From: Streptomyces diastatochromogenes
GTDB taxonomy: Bacteria > Actinomycetota > Actinomycetes > Streptomycetales > Streptomycetaceae
Length of the DNA stretch: 64,000 bases
Direction: 5' to 3'
NCBI GenBank assembly: GCA_026913215.1
Contig: JAPTYK010000001.1
Coordinates: forward strand, 4,278,001 to 4,342,000
Below, piece after piece: positions 17,054 through 27,196 of this stretch. Numbering within the stretch: the stretch's first letter is position 1; every line of letters starts with the position of its first letter. The notes under the pieces are model-generated. The model did not search any database, was not told the origin of the DNA, and was given only the letters and a program-made list of their open reading frames with translations. Position numbers and translations under genes: made by a program.

Positions 17054-18690
17054 GGCGCCAGCAGCTCGTCCGCGTCCACGATCCGGTACGCGTAGCCCTG
17101 CTCGGCCAGGAAGCGCTGGCGGTGGGCGGCGAAGTCCTGGTCGATGGTGTCGCGGGCGACGACGGAGTAGAAGTGGGCCTGGTGGCCGTCGGCCTTGGGG
17201 CGGAGGACGCGGCCGAGACGCTGGGCCTCCTCCTGGCGGGAGCCGAAGGTGCCGGAGACCTGGATGGCGACGGTCGCCTCCGGGAGGTCGATGGAGAAGT
17301 TCGCGACCTTGGAGACGACGAGGACGTTGATCTCGCCGTTGCGGAAGGCGTCGAAGAGCTTCTCCCGCTGGGCGTTCGAGGTCTCGCCCTTGATGACCGG
17401 CGCGTCGAGGTGTGCGCCGAGCTCGTCCAGCTGGTCGATGTACTGCCCGATGACGAGGATCTGCTGGCCCTCGAACTTCTTGACCAGGGCCTCGGTGACC
17501 TTCCGCTTCGTCGCCGTCGTCGCGCAGAAGCGGTACTTCTCCTCCGCCTCGGCCGTCGCGTACGCGAGCCGCTCCGAGTCGGTCAGGTTCACGCGGACCT
17601 CGACGCAGTCGGCGGGCGCGATGTACCCCTGCGCCTCGATCTCCTTCCACGGCGCGTCGAACCGCTTGGGCCCGATCAGCGAGAAGACGTCCGCCTCCTT
17701 GCCGTCCTCACGGACCAGCGTCGCCGTCAGCCCGAGGCGCCGGCGGGCCTGGAGGTCGGCGGTGAACTTGAAGACGGGCGCGGGCAGCAGGTGCACCTCG
17801 TCGTAGACGATGAGGCCCCAGTCGCGGGAGTCGAAGAGCTCCAGGTGGGGGTAGACGCCCTTCCGCTTGGTCGTGAGGACCTGGTACGTGGCGATGGTGA
17901 CCGGCCGGATCTCCTTGCGGGTGCCGGAGTACTCGCCGATCTCGTCCTCGGTCAGCGAGGTCCGCTTCACCAGCTCGTGCTTCCACTGCCGCGCGGAGAC
18001 GGTGTTCGTGACGAGGATCAGCGTCGTCGCCTTCGCCTGCGCCATCGCCCCGGCCCCCACCAGCGTCTTGCCCGCGCCGCACGGCAGCACCACGACACCG
18101 GAGCCGCCGTGCCAGAAGCCGTCGACGGCCTGCTTCTGGTACGGGCGCAGCGACCAGCCGTCCTCGGCGAGGTCGATCCGGTGCGCCTCCCCGTCCACGT
18201 ACCCGGCGAGGTCCTCGGCCGGCCAGCCCAGCTTCAGCAGCGTCTGCTTGATCTGCCCGCGCTCGGAGGGGTGCACGGCGACGGTGTCCGCGTCGATCCG
18301 CGCCCCGACCAGCGGCTGCACCTTCTTCGACCGGAGGATCTCCTCCAGCACGGGCCGGTCGGTCGTGGTCAGCACGAGCCCGTGCGTGGGGTGCTTGGAG
18401 AGCGTCAGCCGCCCGTACCGGGACATCGTCTCGGCGATGTCGACGAGCAGCGCGTGCGGCACGGGATACCGCGAGTACTCGACGAGCGCGTCGACGACCT
18501 GCTCGGCGTCGTGCCCGGCGGCCCGCGCGTTCCACAGCCCCAGCGGCGTCACCCGGTACGTGTGGATGTGCTCCGGCGCCCGCTCCAGCTCCGCGAACGG
18601 CGCGATGGCCCGCCGGCAGGCCTCGGCGAGCTCGTGGTCGACCTCCAGGAGCAGCGTCTTGTCGCTCTGGACGATGAGTGGCCCATTCAC
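17050..18690 (-). CDS. XPB-type DNA repair helicase
   Basis: A 546-residue intact superfamily 2 helicase of the bacterial/archaeal XPB family. An N-terminal damage-recognition-like region is followed by Walker A PCGAGKT (203-209), DEVH (297-300), the XPB-diagnostic RED motif in LTATLVRED (327-329), and motif VI QRLGRVLRPK. Actinobacterial XPB has 3'-5' helicase activity and is thought to take part in DNA repair, although its in vivo role is not settled. ATG 18690 follows AAGGACTGATCGCAGGT. The large partner gene at 18774-21336 is immediately upstream on the same strand. Confidence 0.93.
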   Translation of the reverse strand: MNGPLIVQSDKTLLLEVDHELAEACRRAIAPFAELERAPEHIHTYRVTPLGLWNARAAGHDAEQVVDALVEYSRYPVPHALLVDIAETMSRYGRLTLSKHPTHGLVLTTTDRPVLEEILRSKKVQPLVGARIDADTVAVHPSERGQIKQTLLKLGWPAEDLAGYVDGEAHRIDLAEDGWSLRPYQKQAVDGFWHGGSGVVVLPCGAGKTLVGAGAMAQAKATTLILVTNTVSARQWKHELVKRTSLTEDEIGEYSGTRKEIRPVTIATYQVLTTKRKGVYPHLELFDSRDWGLIVYDEVHLLPAPVFKFTADLQARRRLGLTATLVREDGKEADVFSLIGPKRFDAPWKEIEAQGYIAPADCVEVRVNLTDSERLAYATAEAEEKYRFCATTATKRKVTEALVKKFEGQQILVIGQYIDQLDELGAHLDAPVIKGETSNAQREKLFDAFRNGEINVLVVSKVANFSIDLPEATVAIQVSGTFGSRQEEAQRLGRVLRPKADGHQAHFYSVVARDTIDQDFAAHRQRFLAEQGYAYRIVDADELLAP

Positions 18691-18773
18691 CTGCGATCAG
18701 TCCTTCCCGGGCCGCTCCGGTGACGGCCAATCCTCCAGTCTGCCTGATCCGGGGCCCTGGTGGACCCGAGGTG

Positions 18774-21336
18774 CTACACCTGGTCGTCCGCCAGTTCCGC
18801 CACGCCCGTGATGCGGTGCAGGGGTACGTGCGGACCTCGTCGGCGGTGTGGTCGTAGCCCGTGACGAAGCCGCCCTCGACGCGGACCGGGGCGATGACGC
18901 GCTGGCTCGCGGCGCCCTCGGCGTTGACGTAGCCGATCCAGACGGCGGAGCCGGTCAGGGCGGCGGCCTGGACGGTGGCGAGGGTCTCGGCGGCGGAGGT
19001 GCGGGAAGACCGCCGGTGGTCTCGGGGCGGCCGGTTCCTTGCGGACGGCCGTCGCCGCCCGGTCGCCCGCCCGGATCGCCTTCACCGCCGCTCCGAGGAG
19101 GGTGGCGTCGGGGCCGGGGGCCGTCGGGGACGGGCACGGGGGCGGTGCGGGACGGCGTGCGGTAGGCGTCGGCGCGGGTGATCAGGACGTCGCCCTCGGC
19201 GGACTCGGCGGCGGGGCGTACCCCATGGCCCGCAGCCCGTCGAGGAGCGACGCCGGGTCCGCCTGCGCGGCCAGGACCGTCGGCGCGAGGCGCCGCAGGC
19301 CCAGGGCGGCGGAGCGGCGGTCGGCGAGGATCTCGCCGAGGACGGTGTCGTCGTCGCAGCGCACGTACGCGGAGGCCGCCCCGATCCGCAGGTGGCCGTG
19401 CTTCCTGGCCACGTCGTCGATCAGGTACGCGAGCGGCTGCGGCACCGGCGTGCGGGAGTGCGCGGTCAGGAAGTCGTGCAGGTCGGACGCGGACCGCCCG
19501 GAGTCGAGCGCGCGCCGCACGGAACCGGGCGTGAACCGGTAGACCGTCGCACCACCCTTCGATTCCACGTCCGCGAGCACGGACAGCGCGTCGGCGAGCG
19601 GCCGCCGCAGCGGGCCGGGCGCGACGGCCGTCAGGTCGGCCTGGAGCAGGACGTGGTCGACGGCCTCGGGCAGCAGCGGCGCGAGCAGCGTCGCCGCCCG
19701 CCCGGCGGCCACCGACAGCTCGACCCGCCCGCCGTGGTCGGAGGCGGTCGCCGCCTCCGCGAGCGGCAGGTTGAGCAGGGCCCGCGCGGGGCCCGCGAGC
19801 GCGCCCGGCCGGTGAGCCCGAGGAGCTCGGCCTCGGCGAGCGTCCAGCGGGCCAGGCGGGACCGCAGGTCGGTGTGCGGGTCGGGGACGGGGCGGCGGTC
19901 TCCTCCGTGCCGGCCGGGGCCGCGGCGGTCCCCCTGCCCCGCGCCCCGCAGCGGCCGCTCCCAGCGCAGCCGGGCGTACACCGTCTCCGGGTCCGCCGCC
20001 GCGCCCGGCAGGAGGGTCGCGAGGAGTTCGAGGACCCGGTGGCGGACCTCCGGCGCGGGCGCCCGGTCCAGGTCGGGGCCGAGCGCGGCGAGCGTACGGC
20101 CCTTCGCGTCCGCGCCGCCCACCAGGCCCGGCACCCGGGTCGCCACGAGCCAGGGCGCGACGAGCCGGGCCCAGCGCTCGGCGGGCGGCAGGTCGAGCCA
20201 GTCGTCGTACGCGGGCGTCGGCGCGTACCGCTCGTCCGCCTCCCCGTCCGAGGCGAGCAGCCCCGCCCCGAAGCACAGCTCCAGCCAGAACGCGGCGAGC
20301 TGCTCCGTCACGTCCAGGGCCGTCGCGGTCCGCTTGAGGTCCCGTACGGACATCCCGCCCGCCCGCAGGACCTGCGGCCCGCCCTGGTCCCAGGACTTCA
20401 GGAGCTCCTCGACCGTCGCGAGCGCCGCGTACGCCTGCCCGGCCGCCGCGCTGTCCACCACCTGGGGACGGTAGTCGCGCGCCGGCGCCACCACCGGCGC
20501 CACCGGCTCCGGCGCCCGGTGCGCCCGCCCGCCGCGCAGGTGCAGCGCCACCTCGCGGGGCAGCACCATCGTCCGCGCCGACACCGGAAGCAGCAGCCCC
20601 CGGTCGCGCAGCCACCGCACCGGCGGCGCCGGGTTCGCCGTCACCTCCCGTACGGCGGACCCCACACCAGCCGGTCCAGGACGGACAGCGCCTCCGGCGG
20701 CGCCTCGTCGAGGAGCGCGCCCATCCGCGCCCGGTCCGTGAACAGCTCCGTGAGCGCCGCGACCGCCGACACCGGGTCGTGCGTCGCGGGCAGACCGGCC
20801 GCCGCGATGATCTCCTGCACCCGGCCCGGCGACATCCCCGCCGTCGCCTCCGCGACCGTCGGCCCGAGGCCGGTCGGCGACGGGTGCTGCGCCGAGGGCG
20901 CGAGGAGCTCCCGCGCGGTCCGTACGAGCCGCAGCCGGTCGTCCTCGCCCCACACCAGGGCCTGTTCGCGCAGCAGCGCCACCGCGCCCGGCAGCGCCGC
21001 CTCGATCTCCGGCTCGCCCTCGTCGCCGGTGAGCAGCGCGAGCAGGACGGGGTACGGGGCGGGGTCGGGGGCCACGGCCAGCGCTTCGGCCGTCTGGAGG
21101 GCGAACCGGTCGAGCCGCTCCAGGGCCCGCACCACCGAACCCCGCGTGCCGGCCCGCGTCGCCAGCTGCGTCAGGTCGTTCGGTACGGGGCTCAGCAGGT
21201 CCGGGCGGGCGCGCAGCAGCCCGGCGAGCCCCTCGTCGCCCCGCGCGCGCAGCGCCTCCGCGAGCGTGCGCGGCGCCGCCCCGGCGCCAGTTCCCTCGGG
21301 CACGTGCGCCTCCCGGTCGAGCTCACCGATCCCCAT
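18774..21336 (-). CDS. XPB-associated helicase C-terminal/XPB-Ssl2 N-domain protein
   Basis: A large protein (about 850 residues) assembled from several frames. The N-terminus has DLTQLATRAGTRGSVVRALE, then LDRFALQTAEALAVA and VSVLDRLVWGPP-like segments. The middle has MVLPREVALHLRGG and WLELCFGAGLLASDGEADE. The C-terminus has SVRRALDSGRSASDLHDFLT, PLAYLIDDVARKHGHLRIG and YPLHRITGVAELADDQV. This matches the helicase-associated family (XPB/Ssl2-like domain) that accompanies XPB in actinobacteria. At least four frame breaks occur (near 20640, 19800, 19180 and 19000). ATG 21336 is the chosen start. It may act with the adjacent XPB, but no activity is established. Confidence 0.75.
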
Positions 21337-21408
21337 CCGGACCACGTTAGCCGCTGTCCAGGCGCTAACGTCGGGCCGTACCGGGCGAACCGGCCGTGGA
21401 GGGGCACC

Positions 21409-22558
21409 GTGGGGATCGAGAGCGACCGTCTGGTCTACGACTATCTGAGCCGCGTCGGCGATCTGGCCCAGCAGCGCCAGCTGCCGGCCGCCGACCGCAT
21501 GAAACTGGTCTCCGGCCTCCGCAACGAGATCGACCGCCGCCGCGCCACCCACGGCGAGGAGACCCCGGCCGCCGTACGCGGCATCCTCGGCTCCCTGGGC
21601 ACCCCCGACGAGGTCGTGGACCGCGCGGAGCCCCCGCGCGGCCCGAGCACCCTCCCCGTACCGGAGCCCCGCCGCACCGGCCTCTCCGCGGCCTCCGCCG
21701 CACCCGCGAGACGCCCCCGACGCCCCCGGAAAACCGCGCGCGACTTCCGGCGCGTCGGGCCCTGGGGCCGGGTGCCGGGGGCCGGGCGGAGGAGGGCCGG
21801 GCGGAGGGGCGCGGGTCCCGGCGCGGCGCGCCCCGCCGTCCCCGCCCAGGACGACCGGGGCCCTGACGGTCCTGCCCGGGGCGGCCGGGGCCCTGACGGT
21901 CCTGCCCGGGGCGGCCGGGCCCCGGTCGGCCCCGCCCCAGCAGCGCGGGTGCCGCCGCCCCGCCACCGGCCGCGCGGCCGACTGGTGGCGCACGGACCCC
22001 GAGGACCCCTCCGACGAGGACGGCTTCTTCGGCTTCGTCGGCGGCATCGAACGCCCCGACCTGTTCACGCCGCCCGCCCCGGAGGAGGCCGAGGAGGAGA
22101 CGGCCGAGGAGCAGCCCCGCCGGGAAGGCCCGCCGCCTGGCGCGGATCCTCCGGCGCCGCAAGCCCCGGCGGCGGAGCCCGGGGCCGTGGCGGAACCGGA
22201 GGCGGCCCCGGCCCGCCCCCGCCTCGCCAACCCCTTCGTACTGCTCGCCGCACTGCTCCTGCTCGGCGGCGCCGTCTTCAGCTCACTGATCGCCCTCGCG
22301 GCGGGCTGGCTCCTCGCGTACGCCTCCCGCCGCCTGACCCCGGGCGAGATCAAGGGCGCCGTCCTCGTCATCCCCGGCCTCAGCGCCGCCGCCGGCATCG
22401 CCTGGCTCTGGGGCCGCGCCCAGGGCCGCTGGGGCGAGGCCATCGCCCCGGGCGGCGAGGCGATGGGCACCGCGATCTCCGAGACCTGGCCCTGGACCCT
22501 CCGCGCCGCCGCGACCGCCTCGGCCCTGTTCCTGCTGTGGCGCTCGCGCAGGCACTGA
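21409..22558 (+). CDS. HAAS-domain membrane protein with low-complexity linker
   Basis: The N-terminal ~70 residues (DRLVYDYLSRVGDLAQQR, RMKLVSGLRNEIDRRRA, VRGILGSLGTPDEVVDRA) form a HAAS/DUF1700-type helical domain. A long Pro/Arg/Gly linker with tandem repeats and at least one frame break follows. An acidic segment (PDLFTPPAPEEAEEETAEEQ) precedes three hydrophobic helices (LLAALLLLGGAVFSSLIALA; VLVIPGLSAAAGIAWLWG; a final segment ending FLLWRSRRH). GTG 21409 has GGAGGGG upstream. HAAS domains are thought to be signalling modules that often accompany PadR-type regulators; none is adjacent here. Confidence 0.7.
21845..21925. repeat. ~30-bp tandem repeat in HAAS-gene linker
   Basis: ccctgacggtcctgcccggg followed by gcggccgggg occurs twice exactly, with a third diverged part-copy, inside the linker coding region. 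It reads GPDGPARGGR in one frame. Confidence 0.8.
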
Positions 22559-22598
22559 CCCCGCCACCCCTGCGCGGGCGCGGGTTTGTGCAGGGCCG

Positions 22599-23405
22599 TC
22601 AGTCCGTGATCTGGGTCTCCGCGTGCCACGGCGCCCCCGGCACCACCAGGGGGGAGCCCGTCACCGGGTCCGGGACCACGACCGAGGAGAGGCCGAAGAC
22701 GTCGCGTACGAGGTCGGCGGTGACGATGTCGGACGGGGAGCCCTCGGCGACGACGCGGCCCGCCTTCATGGCGACGAGGTGGTCGGCGTACCGGGCGGCC
22801 TGGTTGAGGTCGTGGAGGACGAGGACGACGGTGCGGCCGCGGAGGCGGTTGAGGCGGCGGACGAGGTCGAGGACCTCGACCTGGTGGGAGATGTCCAGGT
22901 AGGTGGTGGGCTCGTCGAGGAGGAGCAGGTCGGTCTCCTGGGCGAGGGCCATGGCGATCCAGACCCGCTGCCGCTGCCCGCCGGAGAGCGCGTCGACGGG
23001 CCGGTCGGCGAGGGCGGTGACGTCCGTGCGGGCCATGGCGTCGGCGACGGCCCGCTCGTCCTCCTCCGACCACTGCTTCCACCAGGCCTGGTGGGGCTGG
23101 CGGCCCCGGGAGACGAGGTCGGCGACGGTGATGGCCTCGGGGGCGACGGGGGTCTGCGGGAGCAGGCCGATCGAGCGGGCGATCCGCTTCGTCGGGAGCT
23201 TCGCGAGCGACTCGCCGTCGAGGAGGACCGCGCCGCCCGCCGGCTTCAGGAGCCGTCCGAGCGCCCGCAGCGTCGTGGACTTGCCGCAGGCGTTGGGGCC
23301 GACGATCACCGTCACCTTGCCGTCGGGGACCGCGAGGTCGAGCTCCTCGACGACGGTCCGGTCCTCGTAGGCGAGCGAGAGCTCGCGGGCCTGCAGTCTG
23401 CTCAC
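22599..23405 (-). CDS. Iron-siderophore ABC transporter ATP-binding protein
   Basis: A 268-residue FecE/FepC-type ATPase, intact. Walker A is GPNACGKST (36-44), the signature is LSGGQRQR, Walker B is LLLLDEPTTYLD, and the H-loop is VLHDLNQ. It powers uptake of ferric siderophores with the two FecCD permeases encoded upstream. GTG 23405 overlaps the permease stop (GTGA). No substrate-binding protein gene is adjacent, so the binding lipoprotein is probably encoded elsewhere. Confidence 0.92.
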   Translation of the reverse strand: MSRLQARELSLAYEDRTVVEELDLAVPDGKVTVIVGPNACGKSTTLRALGRLLKPAGGAVLLDGESLAKLPTKRIARSIGLLPQTPVAPEAITVADLVSRGRQPHQAWWKQWSEEDERAVADAMARTDVTALADRPVDALSGGQRQRVWIAMALAQETDLLLLDEPTTYLDISHQVEVLDLVRRLNRLRGRTVVLVLHDLNQAARYADHLVAMKAGRVVAEGSPSDIVTADLVRDVFGLSSVVVPDPVTGSPLVVPGAPWHAETQITD

Positions 23406-24462
23406 GACGTTCCTCCAACGGCTCGGCTCCGGACGATGAGCCAGATCAGGTACGGGGCGCCGACCGCCGCCGTCAGGACGCCCACCGGCAGTTCGACGGG
23501 GAGAGGAGCCGCCGGCCGAGGAGGTCGGCGACGACCACGATCACCGCGCCGGTGAGCGCGGAGCACAGCAGCGGGATCTGCGCCGTGCGGGTCGTGCGGC
23601 GGGCGATCTGCGGGGCGAGGAGCGCGACGAAGTCGACCGGTCCGGCGACGCCCGTCGCCACCGACGCGAGGACGACGCCGACGGCGACGAGCCCGAGCCG
23701 GACCCCGCCGAGCCGGGCGCCGAGCGCGGTCGCGGTGTCGTCGTCGAGGGAGACGGTCCGCTGGGCGCGGGCCGCCCACAGCATGGCGGGCAGCAGCAGG
23801 AGCAGCGTCCAGCGGACCGGCGCGGACTCGTCCCAGCCGCGTCCGTTGAGGGAGCCGGTCATCCAGATCTGGGCCTGCTGGGCGACGAGGTAGTCGCCCT
23901 TCGTCATGAAGAGCGTGATGAGGGACCGCAGCGCGATCGCGATGCCGATGCCGATGAGGACGAACCGGGTCGCGTGCAGCCCGCCGCGCCAGGCGAAGGC
24001 GTACACGAGGGCGGCGGCGAGAATGCCGCCCGCGATGGAGACGTACGGCAGGACGGTGTACGAGGTGAGGCCGAAGGTCATCGCGGCGACGGTGACGGCC
24101 CCGGCGCCCTGGCTGATGCCGATGATGTCGGGGGAGGCCAGCGGGTTGCGGGCGACGGTCTGGATGAGGCCGCCCGCGATGCCGAAGGCGGCGCCGACGG
24201 CGAGGGCGACGACGAGCCGGGGCTCGCGCAGCTCCTCGACGACGAACGCGGACGGCGACGGCCGCCCGAGGAGGATCCGTACGACCTCACCGGGCGCGAC
24301 GGTCTTCTCGCCGACGCAGAGGTACGCGACGCAGGCCGCGGCCAGGAGCAGCAGGAGGCCCGCGGCGACGAGGGCCGAGCGCCGGTGGACGAGGAAGGAC
24401 GCCCGTCCGGCGCGCAGCAGCCCGTACCCGGCGGGGCGGGTGCGCGTGTGGAGGGCGGTCAC
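23402..24462 (-). CDS. FecCD-family siderophore permease (second)
   Basis: A polytopic permease of about 350 residues with the family signatures EELREPRLVVALAVGAAFGI, GGLIQTVARNPLASPDIIGI then SQGAG, and GPVDFVALLAPQIARR. GTG 24462 overlaps the stop of the first permease (GTGA). A frame break near 23500 displaces the last ~30 residues; after correction the end reads PVGVLTAAVGAPYLIWLIVR then SRAVGGTS. It forms a heterodimeric channel with the product of 24459-25460. Confidence 0.88.
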
Positions 24463-25460
24463 GCCGGCACCGCCTTCCGCCGGACCAGCGTCACGAGGAA
24501 GGGCACGCCGATCAGGGCGGTCATCACCCCGGCGGGGATCTCGCCCGGCGGGAAGACGATCCGTCCGGCGACGTCGGCGACGAGCAGCATCACCGGGCCG
24601 AGGAGCGCGGCCATCGGCAGGACCCAGCGGTGGTCGGAGCCGACGAGGGCGCGGGCGATGTGGGGGACGGCGAGGCCGACGAAGGCGACGGGACCGGCGG
24701 CGGCGACGGCGACGCCGGTGAGGACGGTCGCGCCGAGCCCACCGACGATCCGTACGGTCGCGACGCGCTGCCCGAGGCCCTTGGCGACGTCCTCGCCGAG
24801 CGCGAGCGCGTCGAGCCCGCGCGCCACGGAGACGACGAGGACCGTCCCGAGCAGCAGGAAGGGCCAGATCTGGCCGACGATCCCGGTGTCGCGGCCGTCG
24901 AGGGAGCCGATCTGCCAGAACCGGAACTCGTCGAGCGCCGAGGCCCTGGTGGTGAGGACGCCGGTGGTGACCGAGCAGCAGCGCGTTGATCGCGGCCCCG
25001 CCGAGCGCCAGCTTCACGGGCGTGGCGCCGCCGCGCCCGCCGGCGGCGATCGCGTACACGGCGACGGAGGCGAGGGCGGCGCCGGCGAAGGCGAACCACA
25101 CGTAGCCGCTCAGCTCGTGCACGCCGAGGAAGGCGATGGCGAGGACGACGGCGACCGAGGAGCCCTGGCTGATGCCGAGGATGCCGGGGTCGGCGATCGG
25201 GTTGCGGGTGATGCCCTGGAGGGCGGTGCCGGCGAGCGCGAGGGCGGCGCCGACCATCAGCCCGATGAGGGTCCGGGGACGCGGAGCTGCCGGACGACCT
25301 CGGCGTCGTCGCCGGTCGCGCCGTGCAGCAGGGCGTCGAGGACGGTGGAGGGCGCGACGGGGCGGGCGCCGACGGCGAGGCTGAGGAGGACGGCGAGGAG
25401 CAGGGCGACGAGAGCCGCCGAGGTCGCGAGGACCCGTCTGGTGCGGAATGCGGCCGGCAT
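24459..25460 (-). CDS. FecCD-family siderophore permease (first)
   Basis: The first gene of the importer operon. Signatures are GTALQGITRNPIADPGILGI then SQGSS, GPVAFVGLAVPHIAR, and FPPGEIPAGVMTALIGVPF. Frame breaks near 25278 and 24970 interrupt the N-terminal half; the remaining helices are intact. ATG 25460 is chosen as the only start before the signal-like first helix. An iron-box-like sequence sits 25 bp upstream, consistent with repression by DmdR1/IdeR in iron-replete cells. Confidence 0.85.
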
Positions 25461-25484
25461 CGGAACCCATCAGCAGAGTGCAAG

Positions 25485-25503
25485 TTTGGTAAGGCTTGCC
25501 TCA
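25485..25503. promoter_or_regulatory. Iron box (DmdR1/IdeR-type)
   Basis: TTTGGTAAGGCTTGCCTCA matches the actinobacterial iron-box consensus TTAGGTTAGGCTCACCTAA at 13 of 19 positions, with the GG-x-x-AGGC core kept. It lies directly upstream of the siderophore permease operon. Confidence 0.7.
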
Positions 25504-25570
25504 GTGTATGGGGCACCCGTCGGCGGCCACCCGGGCCGGGGGTCCGCGGCACGGCCCGGACAATGACCCC

Positions 25571-26193
25571 ATGACAACCGTGCCCGCGCACCCGCCCACC
25601 GTCGGCTTCGACCTCGACCTGACCCTGCTCGACACCCGTCCGGGCATCAAGGCGGCCTTCCTCGCCTTCTCCGCCGAGACGGGCGTCCCCATCGACGCCG
25701 ACCTCGTCGTGAGCCGCCTCGGGCCGCCCCTGGAGCAGGAGATGGCGCACTGGTTCCCGGCGGAGCACGTCACCGAGATGACCGCCCGCTACCGGGCCCT
25801 CTACCCCGTGTACGCGATCGAGCCGACCGTCCCGATGCCGGGCGCCCGGGATGCGATCGAGGCCGTGCGCGAGGCGGGCGGCCGCACGATCGTCGTCAGC
25901 GCGAAGAACGGCCCGCACGTCGAGCTGCACCTCGCCCACCTCGGCATCGAACCCCACGCGGTCGCGGGCGGCCTGTGGGCCGAGGGCAAGGCGGAGGCCC
26001 TGCGCGCGCACCACGCCCAGGTGTACGTCGGGGACCACGTCGGCGACGTCCGGGCGCCGCCACCGCCGGCGCCCTCTCCGTGGCCGTCGCCACCGGCCCC
26101 TGCCCCGCCGAGGAACTGCGCGCGGCCGGCGCGGACGTGGTCCTGCCGGACCTGACGGGCTTCCGCCCCTGGTGGGAGTCCTACCTGGCCTGA
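25571..26193 (+). CDS. HAD-superfamily hydrolase
   Basis: A phosphatase-type HAD protein of about 207 residues. Motif I is VGFDLDLTLLDT (DLDLT), motif II lies near TIVVSAKNG, and motif III/IV is in VYVGDHVGDV. One frame break near 26050 separates this from the C-terminal part TAGALSVAVATGPCPAEELR. ATG 25571 is preferred. The layout matches phosphoglycolate-phosphatase-like members; the substrate is unknown. It is divergent from the iron importer operon and shares its promoter region. Confidence 0.82.
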
Positions 26194-26205
26194 GACCTCA
26201 GGAGG

Positions 26206-26468
26206 TCAGACGGTTCCGCCGGTGCGGGCCTGCCGCCGCTGGGACGCGACCGACCGCAGCAGGCCGGCGGCGGCGACGAGGAAGCCGACCCCATCAGCAT
26301 CGACACGAGGTACGCCACGGTGGGGAACGGCTTCGTCCCCAGGAGCAGCGGGGCCACGGTGACCAGCGTCGCGACCGCGCCGACCGCGAACACGATCACA
26401 CCGGCCTTGACGAGTCCGTCACCCGGGGCGCTGTCGTCGACCGGCACGGCGGGGTTTTCGTTGCGCAT
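26206..26468 (-). CDS. Small two-helix membrane protein
   Basis: About 87 residues. A polar N-terminus (MRNENPAVPVDDSAPGDGLV) is followed by two hydrophobic helices (AGVIVFAVGAVATLVTVAPL; a second around VAYLVSMLMGVGFLVAAAGL) and a basic tail (RQARTGGTV). One frame break near 26290 falls inside the second helix. Streptomyces genomes commonly encode such a protein near this cold-shock gene. The function is unknown. Confidence 0.65.
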
Positions 26469-26515
26469 TCCGCCAGGGTAGTTCCCGCGGCTCCCCGGCA
26501 CTCCGGCCCTGACCT

Positions 26516-26557
26516 GACAAACCCCCTCCCGTATGCGGCACAAGTGGGGGGTTTGTC
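26516..26557. promoter_or_regulatory. Perfect 11-bp inverted repeat
   Basis: GACAAACCCCC (26516-26526) and GGGGGTTTGTC (26547-26557) are exact reverse complements separated by 20 bases. They lie in the 334-bp gap between the divergent small membrane protein and cold-shock genes. This may be a shared operator or a structured 5' leader. I see no gene in the gap. Confidence 0.6.
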
Positions 26558-26802
26558 GGACGCCCCGCGCGTATTCGCTGCCCCGGCGCCACCGACATGT
26601 GCTGTGATGTGCGTGCCTTCTCGCCGTCCCGGGCGAGCCGCGACCGATGTCGGCCATGAGAGCCGGCGGTATGGATGGAGCGGCTTGACGGGGGTACAGA
26701 GCTGGGGAGGCTTCCAGACGACACGGCAGGCACGAGCAAGCGCTAGATAGCCTGACCTGCGACGACAGTGGTTCGGCTGACTGGTGGAATGGGGTGCGTG
26801 CT

Positions 26803-27186
26803 TTGCCTACCGGCAAGGTCAAGTGGTTCAACAGCGAGAAGGGCTTCGGCTTCCTCTCCCGCGACGACGGCGGCGACGTCTTCGTCCACTCGTCGGTGCT
26901 CCCCGCCGGGGTCGACGCCCTCAAGCCCGGCCAGCGGGTGGAGTTCGGTGTCGTCGCCGGTCAGCGCGGCGACCAGGCGCTGTCCGTCACGATCCTCGAA
27001 CCGACCCCGTCCGTCGCCGCGGCGCAGCGCCGTAAGCCCGACGAACTGGCGTCCATCGTCCAGGACCTGACCACGCTCCTGGAGAACATCACGCCGATGC
27101 TGGAGCGCGGCCGCTACCCGGAGAAGGCGGCCGGCAAGAAGATCGCGGGCCTGCTGCGCGCGGTCGCCGACCAGCTCGACGTCTGA
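26803..27186 (+). CDS. Cold-shock-domain protein with C-terminal extension
   Basis: A 127-residue protein. The cold-shock domain (GKVKWFNSEKGFGFLSRDDG; VFVHSSVL) carries the RNP1 (KGFGFL) and RNP2 (VFVHSS) nucleic-acid-binding motifs. A ~60-residue helical extension (KPDELASIVQDLTTLLENIT ... LLRAVADQLDV) is typical of this Streptomyces subgroup. TTG 26803 is chosen because it gives the usual MPTGKVKW start and has GGGG nine bases upstream; GTG 26794 would add three residues. It probably acts as an RNA chaperone. It is convergent with mqnD. The frame is intact. Confidence 0.9.
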   Translation: MPTGKVKWFNSEKGFGFLSRDDGGDVFVHSSVLPAGVDALKPGQRVEFGVVAGQRGDQALSVTILEPTPSVAAAQRRKPDELASIVQDLTTLLENITPMLERGRYPEKAAGKKIAGLLRAVADQLDV

Positions 27187-27196
27187 GTCCTCCCCG

